Of a stretch of 64,000 nucleotides of DNA, positions 22,146-33,169 are shown one piece after another. Under the pieces are notes generated by a model. It was not told the DNA's origin and made no database searches. It worked only from the letters and a program-made list of their open reading frames with translations. The position numbers and the translations under genes were made by a program. The first letter of the stretch is position 1. Every line of letters starts with the position of its first letter. The DNA is from Portulaca oleracea (Eukaryota; Streptophyta; Magnoliopsida; Caryophyllales; Portulacaceae): NCBI GenBank assembly GCA_029582165.1, contig CM055888.1, positions 35,512,908-35,576,907 on the forward strand, given 5' to 3'.

Positions 22146-22186
22146 TTTGAGGACACGACAACCTCTTTGTGTTGGAGTGGGAGGGT
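22146..22186 (+). other. Polypurine-like tract
   Basis: The stretch 'tttgaggacacgacaacc...gtgttggagtgggaggg' matches the phrase downstream of the ORF copy at 1649-1680. An LTR B start is expected next, but the sequence changes to unrelated DNA, so the 3' LTR of this element is missing. Confidence 0.5.
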
Positions 22187-23300
22187 ACTGTGCACATTAG
22201 CTCAGACAGGCTGTTCATGTGTGTATATTCTGACAAAAACAACGTGGCCACGCAACAGACAAATACAATGCAAAAACACAGCATACAAACAAGATGCACA
22301 ATGCAGAAATGCCGTGAATCTGAACAGGAACTGTGAAGCAAGTGGGTGTGTGTATTTCTAGATGAAAAACAACAAGTCAATCATACAAACACTACACCAG
22401 ACCCCAACACTCGAATGCAACACACAACAAGGCAGATTTGTGTAGAGAATTGACAAAATTAATCCTTAACTCAACATAAATGAATAACGAACCAAAATTA
22501 GGTGAGAAAGGAAAGAATTTCACACAACCAAACTCATAAGGCATCAATTCAAGGTCATAGCAGTCGAACTCAGCACATAGAAAGGCATAAACACAACACC
22601 CTAATATAGCTCAAAGTGTGGGTGCGTGTGTGAAACGACAAGAACTATTAATGCAACAAGTGTGTGTGTGTGTGTGCTTTCAACAGATGAAAAACAGCAG
22701 CCCATTACACAAACATCAAGCAACAACCAGCATTCGAATTCAGCAACACAGTGAGGTAGAACTTGAGTATAAAAACTGACAAAATCCAATCCTAACTTAG
22801 CAAAGCATGCCAAATGAACCAAATGCAAGAGAAAGGGAGGGGATTCCGCACAATTGAAACAAGAAGTACCTCCTTTTAGCTGTGAAGAACAGATGCTTGA
22901 CAATGTCGCACACTTGGATGAATCTGGGCAGAATTGTGAGATCTTAGCGGCAAATTTCGCAGCAGAGGAGAAGAATTAGGGTTTAAAATTCGAAAATGGG
23001 GGAAGAATGAAGGTTGAATTGATGAATGAGAGGGATTGAAGAGTGTGGGTGAGAGTTTTTCGCAGGTGCTATGGTTGTTAGAGAGAGAGGGGGTCGAGTG
23101 AATGAGAAAAGAAATGAGGGGAGTGGGAAAGAATCGGGCTTAAGAGACGAAAAAACATTTCTTGTGATGCAGTCGCGGCGCGGCCGGTCACGGGAAGTTG
23201 TTAGGCGTTTGCGCCGCTGCGGTACCGCAGGCGCGGTCTTCCTTCACCGTAGCCGCGGCGCGCCCCTGATGTATGGCGCTACTGCTGACAATGCCAACAA
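22187..23300 (-). mobile_element. Probable LTR or LTR-like segment (type E)
   Basis: Non-coding. On the minus strand the right end begins TGTTGGCATTG at 23300. The segment contains G/C-rich palindromes such as CTGCGGTACCGCAG (23217-23230), like those in type A LTRs. It also contains two diverged copies of a roughly 230-base unit (about 22330-22560 and 22660-22880: 'gatgaaaaacaRcaRYcc.....cacaaac', 'actgacaaaatYMaatccttaact'). The left boundary is unclear. It lies just beyond the 3' side of the gag-protease element on the minus strand, where a 3' LTR would be, but it does not match that element's 5' LTR. Confidence 0.4.
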
Positions 23301-23780
23301 AAAAAAATTCCAATCTTCCCAAAATAAAATCCAATTCCTAAAAACTTCCACACTTCAACACTCAATTTTTCATACTTCCTCACATTCAATCTAAAATTTT
23401 CCAGCTCTCAAACTCCCTCCACACTCATATTCTTTTCAAAACTTCACTCTCTCACACTACTTCTTTTACTCAAACTTCAATTTTCTTATTTTCAACTCCA
23501 TCTTTTTCTATTTTTCACGTCATTTTTCTCTTTTTTTTCAAACTTTTTCTTTTGATCCTAGAACTAATACCTCAAATTACAAAAGAAAGAAATAAAGAAA
23601 AATAACATAATGAGAAAAATAGAAAAACCTAAAGAAACCTAAAAAGAAAAATTAGAAAGAAGAAAACTGAATAAAATTAGAAAAATGCAAAAAACTAGCA
23701 AAATTGAAATAGGAAACTCAAAAAATTATGGGGTGCCTCCCATAGAGCGCTTGTTTCAGGTCCCTAGCTTGACCTAAATA
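23301..23780. other. A/T-rich 3' region of minus-strand element
   Basis: Poly-A/T-rich and non-coding. On the minus strand, just after the last ORF, is 'aaacaagcgctctatgggaggcacccca', a phrase like the 'aagcgctt.ttgggaggcaaccc' that follows the coding region of many plant Ty3/gypsy elements. Confidence 0.5.
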
Positions 23781-23781
23781 C

Positions 23782-24213
23782 TTACTTGATTCTTGGAATC
23801 CTCGGGACACAAACCAAAAACATCATCAACCTTTTCCACCAATTCTTCTTCCTCTTTTTCCCATGATTCTCAAAGAGGTTCATGAATGTCATGGGACACT
23901 CTTCCGGTGGTCTAATCATCCGCCTAGGATATCCGGATAGCATTTTCTTTGGCTTCCTCCACCAATGTTTCCTTCTTCTCTTCCAACGCTTCCTAGCGGG
24001 CCTAGGACCTTTGAAAATCATCTTATTGACTTTGTTGCACTCAACATAGGTTTCACTCAAAGAAATTTCCTTCCGCCATGGAATGATCTTAAGAGGATGA
24101 TCATGGTAAATATCCTCAAATTCACTTAGATTTGGATGCGAAGCCCTTAGATATTTGATTTCTCCCCAATCATCGGGCTCAACTTCAAGAAAATAACTCC
24201 TTTTGGGGTTCAT
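23782..24213 (-). pseudogene. Basic C-terminal ORF fragment of gag-protease element
   Basis: A 143-codon frame starting near MNPKRSYFLEVEPDDWGEIK, with a strongly basic middle (about 68-100: RPARKRWKRRRKHWWRK). It follows the protease in the same orientation and ends before the element's 3' phrase. It is not reverse transcriptase; I do not recognise a domain. The link to the protease frame is broken by stops near 24215-24230. Confidence 0.45.
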
Positions 24214-24229
24214 CCAAGATGTCTACCAC

Positions 24230-24843
24230 CGCATTGACCTTAAAATGAAATTCTTTGGGAGATTGTACTCTTGAAGGGTCGATGTCAAAATCAATATGAT
24301 CTCGACCCACATGAAGAGACAAACGACCTCTTTTCACATCTATGGTAGCTCCTGCGGTAGCCAAAAAGGGTCAACCAAGAATAATAGGACTTTTCCAATC
24401 CTCATCAATCTCCAAAATAACAAAGTCACAAGGGATAAGGAAACTTCCCACTTGAACTGGGATGTCTTCTAATATTCCCAAGGGCTTCCTAAACTTCGGT
24501 TCGCAAGTTGCAAGTGGATAGTTGTAGGGGTCAAGTCATCAAGGTTCAGCTTCTTACATATAGTGTATGGCATGACACTAACACTTGCCCCCAAGTCACA
24601 TAATGTATTATCAATCTTCATATCACCAATTAAGCATGGAATAGAGAAACTACCGGGATCGGCTAGTTTCTCGGGAGACTTGCTTCCCATAATGGCATTG
24701 CAACTAACTGTGAGATGAGCGGTCGATGACTCCTTGATTCTTCTCTTGTTTGTCAAAACATCCTTGAGATGTTTCTTGAATGAAGGGACCTCCGACATGG
24801 CATCTAGAAATGGTATATTAACTTGGAGTTTCTTCATCATCAA
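24230..24843 (-). pseudogene. Retropepsin-like protease segment
   Basis: The aspartic protease of a Ty3/gypsy element of Athila-like type. The leader QVNIPFLDAMSEVPSFKKHL precedes LCDLGASVSVMPY, where DLGAS replaces the usual D(T/S)G active site; this form is common in plant gypsy proteases. The frame ends at 24469, but the adjacent frame continues the fold with 'EDIPVQVGSFLIPCDFVILE' and 'PIILG.PFLATAGATIDV' (about 24480-24330), so a frameshift lies near 24480. The enzyme would cleave the gag polyprotein. No reverse transcriptase follows: the next coding piece is the basic ORF at 24213. Confidence 0.8.
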
Positions 24844-25447
24844 AATAAACTTGGAGAATTTATCATCATTCTTCTGTTAAATCAATCTTTCGGGAAATGG
24901 AACTGGAGGTCTATATGAAACGGGTATCTCCAATGGGTTTCTTGAATATCCTCCCTCAAGACTTCCTTTCCTTTCTCTCGTCTTTTCTCAATCTCTACCC
25001 TCTCTTCCAACTTCTCAAATTTCCATTTATCCGCGATCTAGGCATAGATATCAATCCATTCTATAATTCTTCTTCATCCTCGAGCTCATTAACCACAACA
25101 TCATCCTCCTTCTCCTCAACTATGTTTTGCTCAACTTCTAAGCTCTCCTCTTCATCGCTATCCACCACAACTCCCTCATTCTCTCCCAAAAGTCTCTCCT
25201 CCTCCACATTCTCCTCCACTACCAAAGCTTCTTCAATTTTTCTTCTACTCCTTAGGGTAATGGCTTCAACTTGCTCCCTTTGGATAGGTTAAGATTGAAT
25301 GGGTTGAGAAAAGTATACTTGTTGAGAAACTTGGGTCATTTGGGTTTCAAGGTCTCTAAGGCGAGCACCCTCACTTTCTTGATTAGCCACAATTTGTTGC
25401 AACAACTTTTCAATCATAGAATCTTGGGATGGTTGAGAAAGTTGGGG

Positions 25448-26505
25448 TTATGGGGTGGGTTGATGTGAAAACTCTTCTTGAAAATGTGCATGATGGTCAT
25501 AAAATTGAGAAATAGGATCAAATATAGGATTGGCAAATGTAGTGTAACCGAGATCATCATCTTCATAAGAATGGGAATAAAGTTGGTTGGAATAAACTGC
25601 ATTCACATGTTCTACTTGACGATACTCCACACATTGATGCTCAAGATGTGGACCAAAACACAACTTACAAATATGCAAATTAGGAGCGGGAATGGATGCA
25701 AGGGCTTGCATACCTCGAGCTAAGTTCAATTGTTGGAAACTTCATCATTCACCATCTTCTTTTGCAAATCAAGGATCGTAGCCATTAGAAGCTTGATAGT
25801 GGGGTTGTGTTCCAAAGAATGATCCCCATTTCCTAAATTTTGGCCGCCTCCCCAACTAGGCATATTCTGAGATAGCTCATGAAGAAAAATATTGGTTTCC
25901 TCCGCAGTCTTCTTTAGGAACATCCCTCCGGACGCATTATCAATAGATTCTCTAAGAGGACCACGGAGCCAATGATAGAAATGTTGAAGCAACATCCAAT
26001 ATGGTAAATTATGATGAGGGCATTGTCGTTGAAGACTCTTAAATCTCCCCTAAGCGTAAAAAAGACTCTCTCCCGGCCCTTGCTTGAAACTTAAAATTTC
26101 TGCTCGAAGTCGGTGTCTCCTCCGCCGGAAAGAAACGGTGAAGAAATCTCCTTGGAGTGCCTCCCATGAAGAATAAAAACCAAGTGGGCATGTTTGTAGC
26201 CATATCTTCGCTTTCCCCGCAAGAGTGAGAGGAAAGAATTTCAACTTCAAATATTCTGATGATATCCTTGGAATGTGTATAAAGCTAATCCGGTCTTTGA
26301 ACTTATCAATATGAGCAATGGGACTTTCAACAACATCGTCCCCATGAAACGGGTTTCTTTCGAAGACTTCCAGTAAATGTGGTTTAAACTCTAACACAGC
26401 ATCGGGTGGTAATGGTGGTAATGTGATAGGACTGCCTCTCGTACCCAATGATGGAACGATATATGATAGAAGGGTACGAGGTGAACCAGCTTGAGCTTCA
26501 CCCAT
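25448..26505 (-). pseudogene. Gag of minus-strand Athila-like element, frameshifted
   Basis: Retrotransposon gag in three pieces. The N-terminal piece (26505-26050) begins MGEAQAGSPRTLLSYIVPSL and contains the gag core LKLKFFPLTLAGKAKIWLQT, then SSWEALQGDFF. The middle piece (25995-25726) has LRESIDNASGGMFLKKTAEE and HELSQNMP. The next piece (25729-25448) has CKLCFGPHLEHQC, a zinc-knuckle-like C..C...H....C. Frameshifts lie near 26050 and 25727. Gag forms the particle that packages element RNA. The parallel plus-strand gag at 29664-31410 has the same order of blocks. Confidence 0.85.
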
Positions 26506-26633
26506 TAGAACACGGGGACTCCTACAAAAAATGAAGAAGCATCAAATTCATTTGGATTGACACAAACTGATTTCTAGCGTGAAAGCAAACTCAAATAACC
26601 AAAAACCAAGAAACTAAAACTAGGGGCGGTGGC

Positions 26634-26651
26634 TCCCCGACAACGACACTA
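26634..26651 (-). other. Primer binding site, tRNA-Asp type
   Basis: The minus-strand sequence TAGTGTCGTTGTCGGGGA begins five bases after the LTR end at 26657. It matches TGGCGCCGTTGCCGGGGA except at three positions. It marks 26657-28224 as the 5' LTR of a minus-strand element. Confidence 0.75.
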
Positions 26652-26656
26652 TTTTG

Positions 26657-28224
26657 TGTAACAGTGGTTTTGTAAGACCTCGGTTTTGTCGTTCTCTCTC
26701 AGGGAGCTGGCGACCTTGGTCATAGAAACTAAGCCAATGGTCGGGATGAGATTGCTAAGGTAAGGTATTTGGTTGAAAGGGTCACAACGCAAGAAATAAA
26801 ACTAAGGTCGGTTAAGTAAAGGAAATGGGCTTTGGAGGCTTTTCGGGATGCAAACAGGAATGAGGAAATGGGTTTTGCAACAAGAGCATAATAAGGAGGG
26901 AGAACCAAGTGGCAATTCCATTAGAAAATACCCACCGAGCTTCCTCTTTCGAGGATAGTCCGGATTAACTTTCCCAAAGCCCACCACGGACCCGGAGAGT
27001 TAATGAAACAGAATCCCTAGTTAGTCTCTATTCACTTCCGTGAGTAGAGTACTAACTATCCCAATTCCAACCTTCCAACTCAAGTGTTGGATATGTTTGG
27101 GGACTTTCGAACCCAAAAACATCCCACTTGAGGGAAGGAAAGGAGTGGGAAATTGATTTCCCAACTAATTACCCACTAATATTGCTAACCCAAACCTAAT
27201 CACCCATTCACACCCTTAATTACCCCCCTAACCCATAGGGTTTCTAGCCACTAATCATGATAACAACTATGCTAACAACATCCAAACAACCCCTAAACAT
27301 GATTTGTAACATCTAACAACCATAAACAAGCAAGATAATGAAATAACAAGCAAAACAATTAAACAAGCAAGAAAGTAATTAGCAAAGTAATTAATAAAAG
27401 AGTTAAGGGAAGAGAATACTTATCAAAATGCTGTAGATGAACAACAGAAAGCAATAAAAGATGATCCAACAATCTTTCAATTGTTTGAATCTCCAATCTT
27501 CACAAACACCACAAACCCTAGGTTAATCTCTCACTAAACTCTTTCTAAAATCCACTAATTAAAAGCTAGAAAATGTCTAAGTCTATCCCTAGATGCCCCC
27601 TTAAAAACACAGCCTAGGATCTATTTATACAAAGCATAAAAAACCTCCCCAAAACGCAGCGCACAAGCTGGAAGAGTTGCGTAGAATCAGGGGACCGTAG
27701 GTACGGTCCCAACCCACCGCAGGTGCAGTACTGCTGCTGGACCAGGGGGTCGCGGGCGCGACCACCCCCTTCGCGGGCGCGACCAACGAAGAAGTGGTTG
27801 GCGATTTTTCATCCTCGAGAGATCGTGGCTACGGTCCTCCAATACCGCAGCTGCGGTCTTGCTCGGCCAGCCTGTGGTAGCGGGCGCTACCATGAGGGTG
27901 GCGGGGGCTACCCTATGACTTTTCTTCCTTCTTTCCAAGGCATGTAACACCCGTTTCGAGGGTCGTAGCGGGTGTTATCTCACTAATTGACATCAAATGA
28001 AGGGAAAGTGGTTCCAGGTCAACTCCGCCTCGGCTCTCGGTCCAACTCGGCTCGGGAAATCACCAAAAATGCTCTAAAATACCCCTTTTTGCTACGTTTT
28101 TGTGTAAAACACCAAAACCTACAAAATAACCAAAAACATACTAAAAAGCCATGAAAATAAACACGAAACGAGTCAAAAGCCTAAGAATTAAGGCGTTATT
28201 TAAACACAAAATTGGGTCTAAACA
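26657..28224 (-). mobile_element. LTR type A, minus-strand copy (5' LTR)
   Basis: On the minus strand it begins TGTTTAGACCC at 28224 and ends CCACTGTTACA at 26657, next to the primer site. It is homologous over its length to 16480-17979. G/C-rich palindromes cluster at 27692-27891: GGACCGTAGGTACGGTCC, ACCGCAGCTGCGGT (27844-27857, perfect) and GGTAGCGGGCGCTACC. The promoter-like TATAAATAG lies on the minus strand near 27625. Confidence 0.9.
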
Positions 28225-29391
28225 GCCCGCGACCTTTGGTGTGGCCCCGAGACCTCTAATGTTGCGCCCGCTACATCGCGCTAATTCAGAATCGCCTCAT
28301 GGTTTTCGATCTGCCGCGCCCGCGACCATCGCCGTCGCACCCGCGACGGTCCTGGTTTACGCGTAACTGAATCGGCCAAAACGGTTGCGTTTTGTATAAC
28401 TTCCAAGCCTTGTTTAAATATCTATTGACTCGATTTTTCCAGAGAGTTCAGATTGTTTTTTGTTCCATAGAGTTTTAGTGGGAGATTAGTGAGTAATTAG
28501 TGAGAATTCTACTTAGATTAAGGGTTTGATTTAGTTTGTATTGATGATTTCAAGTTCTATGCATTGAAGTTTTGTGGAAACAATCAAGATTTTGGATCAT
28601 CCTTCACTTTTTCTCCCTTTTGAGGTGCTTTCTTACTCTAATTTCATCATTACTCTTGTTGATTGTAATTGTGTTAGTTTAATTGTTCTTAATTACTTCC
28701 TTGATCATCTTATTGTTGATTGCTTTGTTTGATGCTAGAAATCATGTTTATGTTGGATTTTGTTGATGTTAGTGTTGTGATGATGGAGATTAGTGGCTAG
28801 AAACATCATGGGTTAGGGGGTAATTAGGGGTGTAGATAGGTGATTAGGAATGGGTTAGCTCATTTAGAGAGTAATTAGGTGGAAAATCACCTTCCCACTC
28901 CAATCCTTCCTTCATGTGAGATGTAATTGAGACCGAAAGCTCTCGAATGCATCGAACACTTGTCAATGGAAGGTTGGGGAGGGGATAGCTAACACTCGCC
29001 CATGAAAGTGGGAAAAAGGTTAGCAAGGGAACTCCGTTATATTAACCCTCCGGCCCCGTGGTGGATTTTGAGGTAGTTAATCTGGACTACCATCCAAATA
29101 GGGAGGCTAGTGGGTCTTTTCTAGCCGAATTCCCATTTGGTTTTCTTCACCTTTTGCTCTCTTATTGCAAAACCCACCTCCTTAATCCCATTCGCATCAT
29201 GAAAATCCCCCAAAGCCCATTTCCTTATCTTGACTGAACTTTAGACTGTTTGCTGCTTAGTTACTCTTGTGAATCAACCAAACTCTATCTCCTAGTGATC
29301 TTAGATTGTGCCTCGACCTAGATTCTTTAACCAAGAATCCTCAGTCCCTGACAGAGAACAACAAATTACCGGTCTAACAAACCACTGTACA
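28225..29391 (+). mobile_element. LTR fragment, type C (5' LTR of plus-strand gag element)
   Basis: A diverged relative of type A. The second half follows the same phrases ('gaaatcatgtttat', 'agtggctagaaac', 'aaatcaccttcccactcc', 'ccggccccgtggtgg') and it ends CCACTGTACA, followed by a primer site. The first part is cut by the LTR A end at 28224, so the TG start is absent. G/C-rich 'gcgcccgcgacc' phrases lie at 28260-28360. Confidence 0.8.
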
Positions 29392-29396
29392 CAAAA

Positions 29397-29414
29397 TGAC
29401 GCATTTACCGGGGA
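29397..29414 (+). other. Primer binding site, tRNA-Asp type (degenerate)
   Basis: The sequence tgacgcatttaccgggga lies five bases after the LTR end and is a decayed form of TGGCGCCGTTGCCGGGGA. It confirms the LTR before it as a 5' LTR. Confidence 0.65.
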
Positions 29415-29663
29415 GCTAGCGCCCCTAGTTTTAGTTTCTTTGGTTAAAGGCTGTTAAGATCGCTTTCAAGCTAGAGATTAGAGTGTTTGAAGTTGTGAGG
29501 AATTTGATACTTCTTTTGTTCTCTTGTGCACGCAGACTCGCTCTCAAGCCGGTAAAGCACCGGTGACACCTCTAAACTCCAATCCGAAAGGATCATTCGT
29601 CAAGCGAATGGAAGCTCGAGGCGAGAGCAACATCAACGAGAACTTAGGAGGTAAGAACTCCAA

Positions 29664-31410
29664 ATGGCTGAAGAACACCCCAATCCACCCCATACCTTAG
29701 CTCTTACTCCATGCCATCCTTAGGTACGGAGGCGACCCAATAATACTTCCCGAACTACCACCAAACACATCATTCGAGTTCAAGCCATATCTACTCGACG
29801 TGTTTGAGAGTAACCCATATCACAGAGGCGGCCATGAAAATCCTATTGACCACATCAATAAATTCGAGCAACGTGTTGGTTTCGTGCGTATGCATGGTGT
29901 CTCAGTCGAGTACATGAAGTTAAAATTTTTCCCACTTACTTTGTCGGGAAAGGCGAAAATGTGGCTTCAAACATGTCCACCAGGTACATATTCTTCATGG
30001 GATGTGCTTAGTCGTGACTTCCTCCAACGCTTCTTTCCGGCCGATGAGACATGTCGACTGAGGAAAGCCATAGTGAATTTCATGCAAGAGCTTGACGAAA
30101 CTTTGTTCGAAGCATGGGGGAAGTTTTAAGAGCCTCCAACGAAGGTGTCCTCATCATAACTTAAAGGATTGGCTACTCACAATTTTTACACGGGATTATC
30201 TAGTTCTCTACGAGAATCCATCGATCATGCTTCCGGTGGGATGTTCCTCAAGAAGATGGCGGAGGAAGCAAATATATTCCTTCATGAGCTTTCCCAAAAC
30301 TCCCCTCATTGGAGAGGAATCCGTAGTTCTAGAGATGGTGGTGCTCCCTTGGAAAGCCACTTGACCATCAAATTTCTCATGAATGTCGTCCTCGAGATGC
30401 AGCAAAAGAAGGCTCTCGAAGAGACAACAAAGCAAGTAAAGGTGGCCCAAGAGATGCAAATGCTTATATCTGACACTAGAGCTCTTGTTTGTGACTATTG
30501 TAATGGACCATACCCTTCCCAACAGTGTGTCGAACTTCCACCCAAGCAAGTTCAAGCTGTTTACCCCAACAATAACCTTTCCTACACCACTCAACAACCG
30601 ATCCAACCCCGAGATAACTATGCTTATAACCAACAAACTCCCCAAAACCAGAACGTACCTCCCGGTTTTTCAAACAACAACTGCCGCCAATACAACCAAA
30701 CCTCACAAAACTCCCGACATGGCCGATCCTCACAAACATCCAAGTTATCCCAAGATTCCTCTATTGAGGCAATGTCGAAGAAAATTATAGCAAATCAAGA
30801 TAATGATCATGCCCGCGTCAAGATAATGATCATGCCCGCGTCAACATGCCAAGCCCATCCAATGCCTTCCTAGTCAACCTCAATACAACCCCAATGGCCA
30901 GTTGAATGCTATCACCCTTAGGAGTGGGAGGGAAGTTAAGGGACCTACGATGGAGGAGAGGAATCTTGTGGAGGAGAAGGATGAGAGTGAGATGGAGGTG
31001 GTTGAAGAAGATAGTGGTGAGTGTGTGGAAGAGTCGGGAGAAAAATCCAGTTTTGAGGAGGAATTGAAAATAAGAGAGTCGTGAAGGAGAGAGTGGAAAA
31101 AGGAAAGGGGATAATGAGAGAGGATGATCATGAGCAATCCATGGAGAAACCAAAGACACACCGCCCACCTGTTCCTTTTCCCGAGCGGTTAGTTAAACCG
31201 ATATTGGATGCTAAATTCTCCAAATTCATCGAGATGCTCAAGAAGCTCTAAGTTAACATTCCTTTCTTGGATGCTAACTCCGAAGTTCCCACATTTAAAA
31301 AGAATCTCAAGGACCTTCTCATGAGCAAGCGGAGAATCAAGGAGTCTATTATCCACTTGACAACTGATTATAGTGTGATTATTGGGAACAAGTCCCCGGA
31401 GAAACTACCG
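29664..31410 (+). pseudogene. Gag and start of protease region, plus-strand element
   Basis: From an ATG at 29664 (MAEEHPNPPHTL) the reading shifts frame before 29800, then carries the gag core (HINKFEQRVGFVRMHGVSVE, LKFFPLTLSGKAKMWLQT, SSWDVLSRDFLQRFF). A break follows near 30130-30168, then LRESIDHASGGMFLKKMAEE, a zinc-knuckle-like CDYCNGPYPSQQC with the His lost, and a Gln/Asn-rich tail. Further on are AITLRSGREVKGP (a hallmark of Athila-type gag-pol) and an acidic stretch, then the protease leader VNIPFLDANSEVPTFKK. The frame meets an inverted copy of the same region at 31399-31427, so the catalytic part of protease and all of pol are absent. Confidence 0.85.
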
Positions 31411-31998
31411 GGATCGGCTAGTTTCTCGGGATACTTGCTTCCCATAATGGCGTTGCAACTAACTGTGAGATGAACGGTCGATGACTCCTTGATTCTTCTC
31501 TTGTTTGTCAAAAGGTCCTTGAGATGTTTCTTGAATGAAGGGACCTCCGACATGGCATCTAGAAATGGTATATTAACTTGGAGTTTCTTCATCATCAAAA
31601 TAAACTTGGAGAATTTATCATCATTCTTCTGTTGAATCAATCTTCCGGGAAATGGAACTGGAGGTCTATATGAAACGGGTATCTCCAATGGGTTTACTTG
31701 AATATCCTCCCTCAAGACTTCCTTTCCTTTCTCTCTTCTTTTCTCAATCTCTACCCTCTCTTCCAACTTCTCAAATTTCCATTTATCCGCGATCTAGGCA
31801 TAGGTATCAATCCATTCTATAATTCTTCTTCATCCTCGAGCTCATTAACCACAACATCACCCTCCTCCTCCTCAACTATGTTTTGCTCAACTTCTAAGCT
31901 CTTCTCTTCATCGCTATCCACCACAACTCCCTCATTCTCTCCCAAAAGTCTCTCCTCCTCCACATTCTCCTCCACTACCAAAGCTTCTTCAATTTACC
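31399..31998 (-). mobile_element. Inverted copy of gag-protease segment (fold-back arm)
   Basis: This segment repeats 24644-25240 almost base for base. It encodes on the minus strand the same leader (PPVPFPGRLIQQKNDDKFSK, then QVNIPFLDAMSEVPSFKKHL) and the Ser/Thr-rich antisense stretch. It begins inside a 9-bp-stem hairpin shared with the plus-strand frame and stops abruptly at 31998, where the Ulp1-like region starts. It has no LTR of its own. Confidence 0.85.
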
Positions 31999-32158
31999 AT
32001 GAAATATAGGAAGGGGAGTTAACGTGGGTAAATATACATGAAATATACATGGGTAAATATACATGAAATAAACATGGTAAGACCATTTACATGCATATAA
32101 TTTATATTTGAATATATTAATGTGTTAATATAATAATACCGCTTTTCTTCTTTGCAAG
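31999..32158. other. Intron-like A/T-rich stretch with small direct repeats
   Basis: Contains several copies of 'acatgaaataWacatgg / gtaaatatac'. Its first bases (taccatgaaatataggaagggg, 31997-32018) recur at 32744-32765 in an intron of the neighbouring gene. It ends in a splice acceptor (tctttgcaag) at 32158. Confidence 0.5.
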
Positions 32159-33072
32159 GTATTCTTCCCCGTAGTTTTTAGATTGCATTTTATCGTACTG
32201 TGTTTTGACTTTAAAAGAGACACGTATGAAATCATCGACAACATGCATAGATCTGGAGCATCTCTTAGGCAATACGGGACTGTCATCAAGAATTTGGTAC
32301 TACTTTTAATTTTCTTTTAATGAGAAGCAAATATCATATTCGAGGTTAAAAATAATACATTTTCTATTTTCTTTTTCCTAGCCAAAAGCTTTCTCCCAAT
32401 GGTTGGAGCAAAGACACCATAGAAAATGGGAGTCTGTCAAGAAAGCTTCCCCCAAACGCTTGCAAATGCCTTGGAGAACAACAACTAATGGGACGGATTG
32501 CTGCATTTACTGCATGAGGCATATGGAAACATATTATGGGGATGAAAAACAATGGGGGCGCGAATGCGGATTCACAAGTGAAAATGAGGATGTAAGTCTG
32601 TTATCTTCCTCCTGCTTAGTTATATGAAAGTCTCTAATCTGTGATGAAAAAGGTCATGCACAATACGTTTCAAAATGGCCTCAAACATCATAAGTCTGTT
32701 ATTTGTGTTCATTTTTAAGTAAAAGGTGGTTGGTTCTTTTATTTACCATGAAATATAGGAAGGGGAAAAGTGAAGATATTGGCAGAGCTGCATAGATTAG
32801 GGGGAAAACAAAATTAGTAAGGACGTCGTAACCATTATCATGGGGACCTAAGATGTTTAAGTACATACTTTATTGACATATATATATTAATTTTAACTCA
32901 TTTTCATTTTTTTATATTCTTGTAGAAATTGAAGATTAATATCCTTCGGACAAGATACATCACTATCCTCATCACTTGTGAAAACAACAAGGACAAGGGG
33001 CAAATTTTGAACAAGGCACGCTGCAACTATGAAAACAGGATCGAAGCCTTAGATTATCAAACTTCACAATAG
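32159..33072 (+). pseudogene. C-terminal part of Ulp1-like cysteine protease gene
   Basis: Three exons with GT/AG borders, all phase 0: 32159-32296, 32382-32591 and 32926-33072 (stop TAG). The product is the catalytic end of a Ulp1/SENP-type (C48) protease, which removes SUMO or a related modifier. The His is in VFRLHFIVLCFD, the Asp in YEIIDNM, and the presumed nucleophile Cys in NGTDCCIYCMRHMETY. The usual 'DCG' is 'DCC' here, next to the nucleophile. The conserved tail ILRTRYITILITCENN follows. The N-terminal part is missing: upstream is an inverted retrotransposon piece. Ulp1-like genes of this form are often carried by Mutator-like elements, and this one converges on a FAR1-type transposase 1.4 kb away. 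I infer a transposon-borne gene truncated at its 5' side. Whether the three exons are still expressed is unknown. Confidence 0.75.
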
Positions 33073-33169
33073 CCTTGCATATATTTGCACTGCCAGTGTG
33101 TAAAATGTAATAAATACTAGCCTGTAAAAGATATGCACAGTAATGTTATCAAATTTTTTTCTTTATATC

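Noticed and set aside
24897..25292. Ser/Thr/Leu-rich plus-strand frame (also 31698-32009)
   Set aside because: Antisense shadow of the acidic gag-protease linker on the minus strand.
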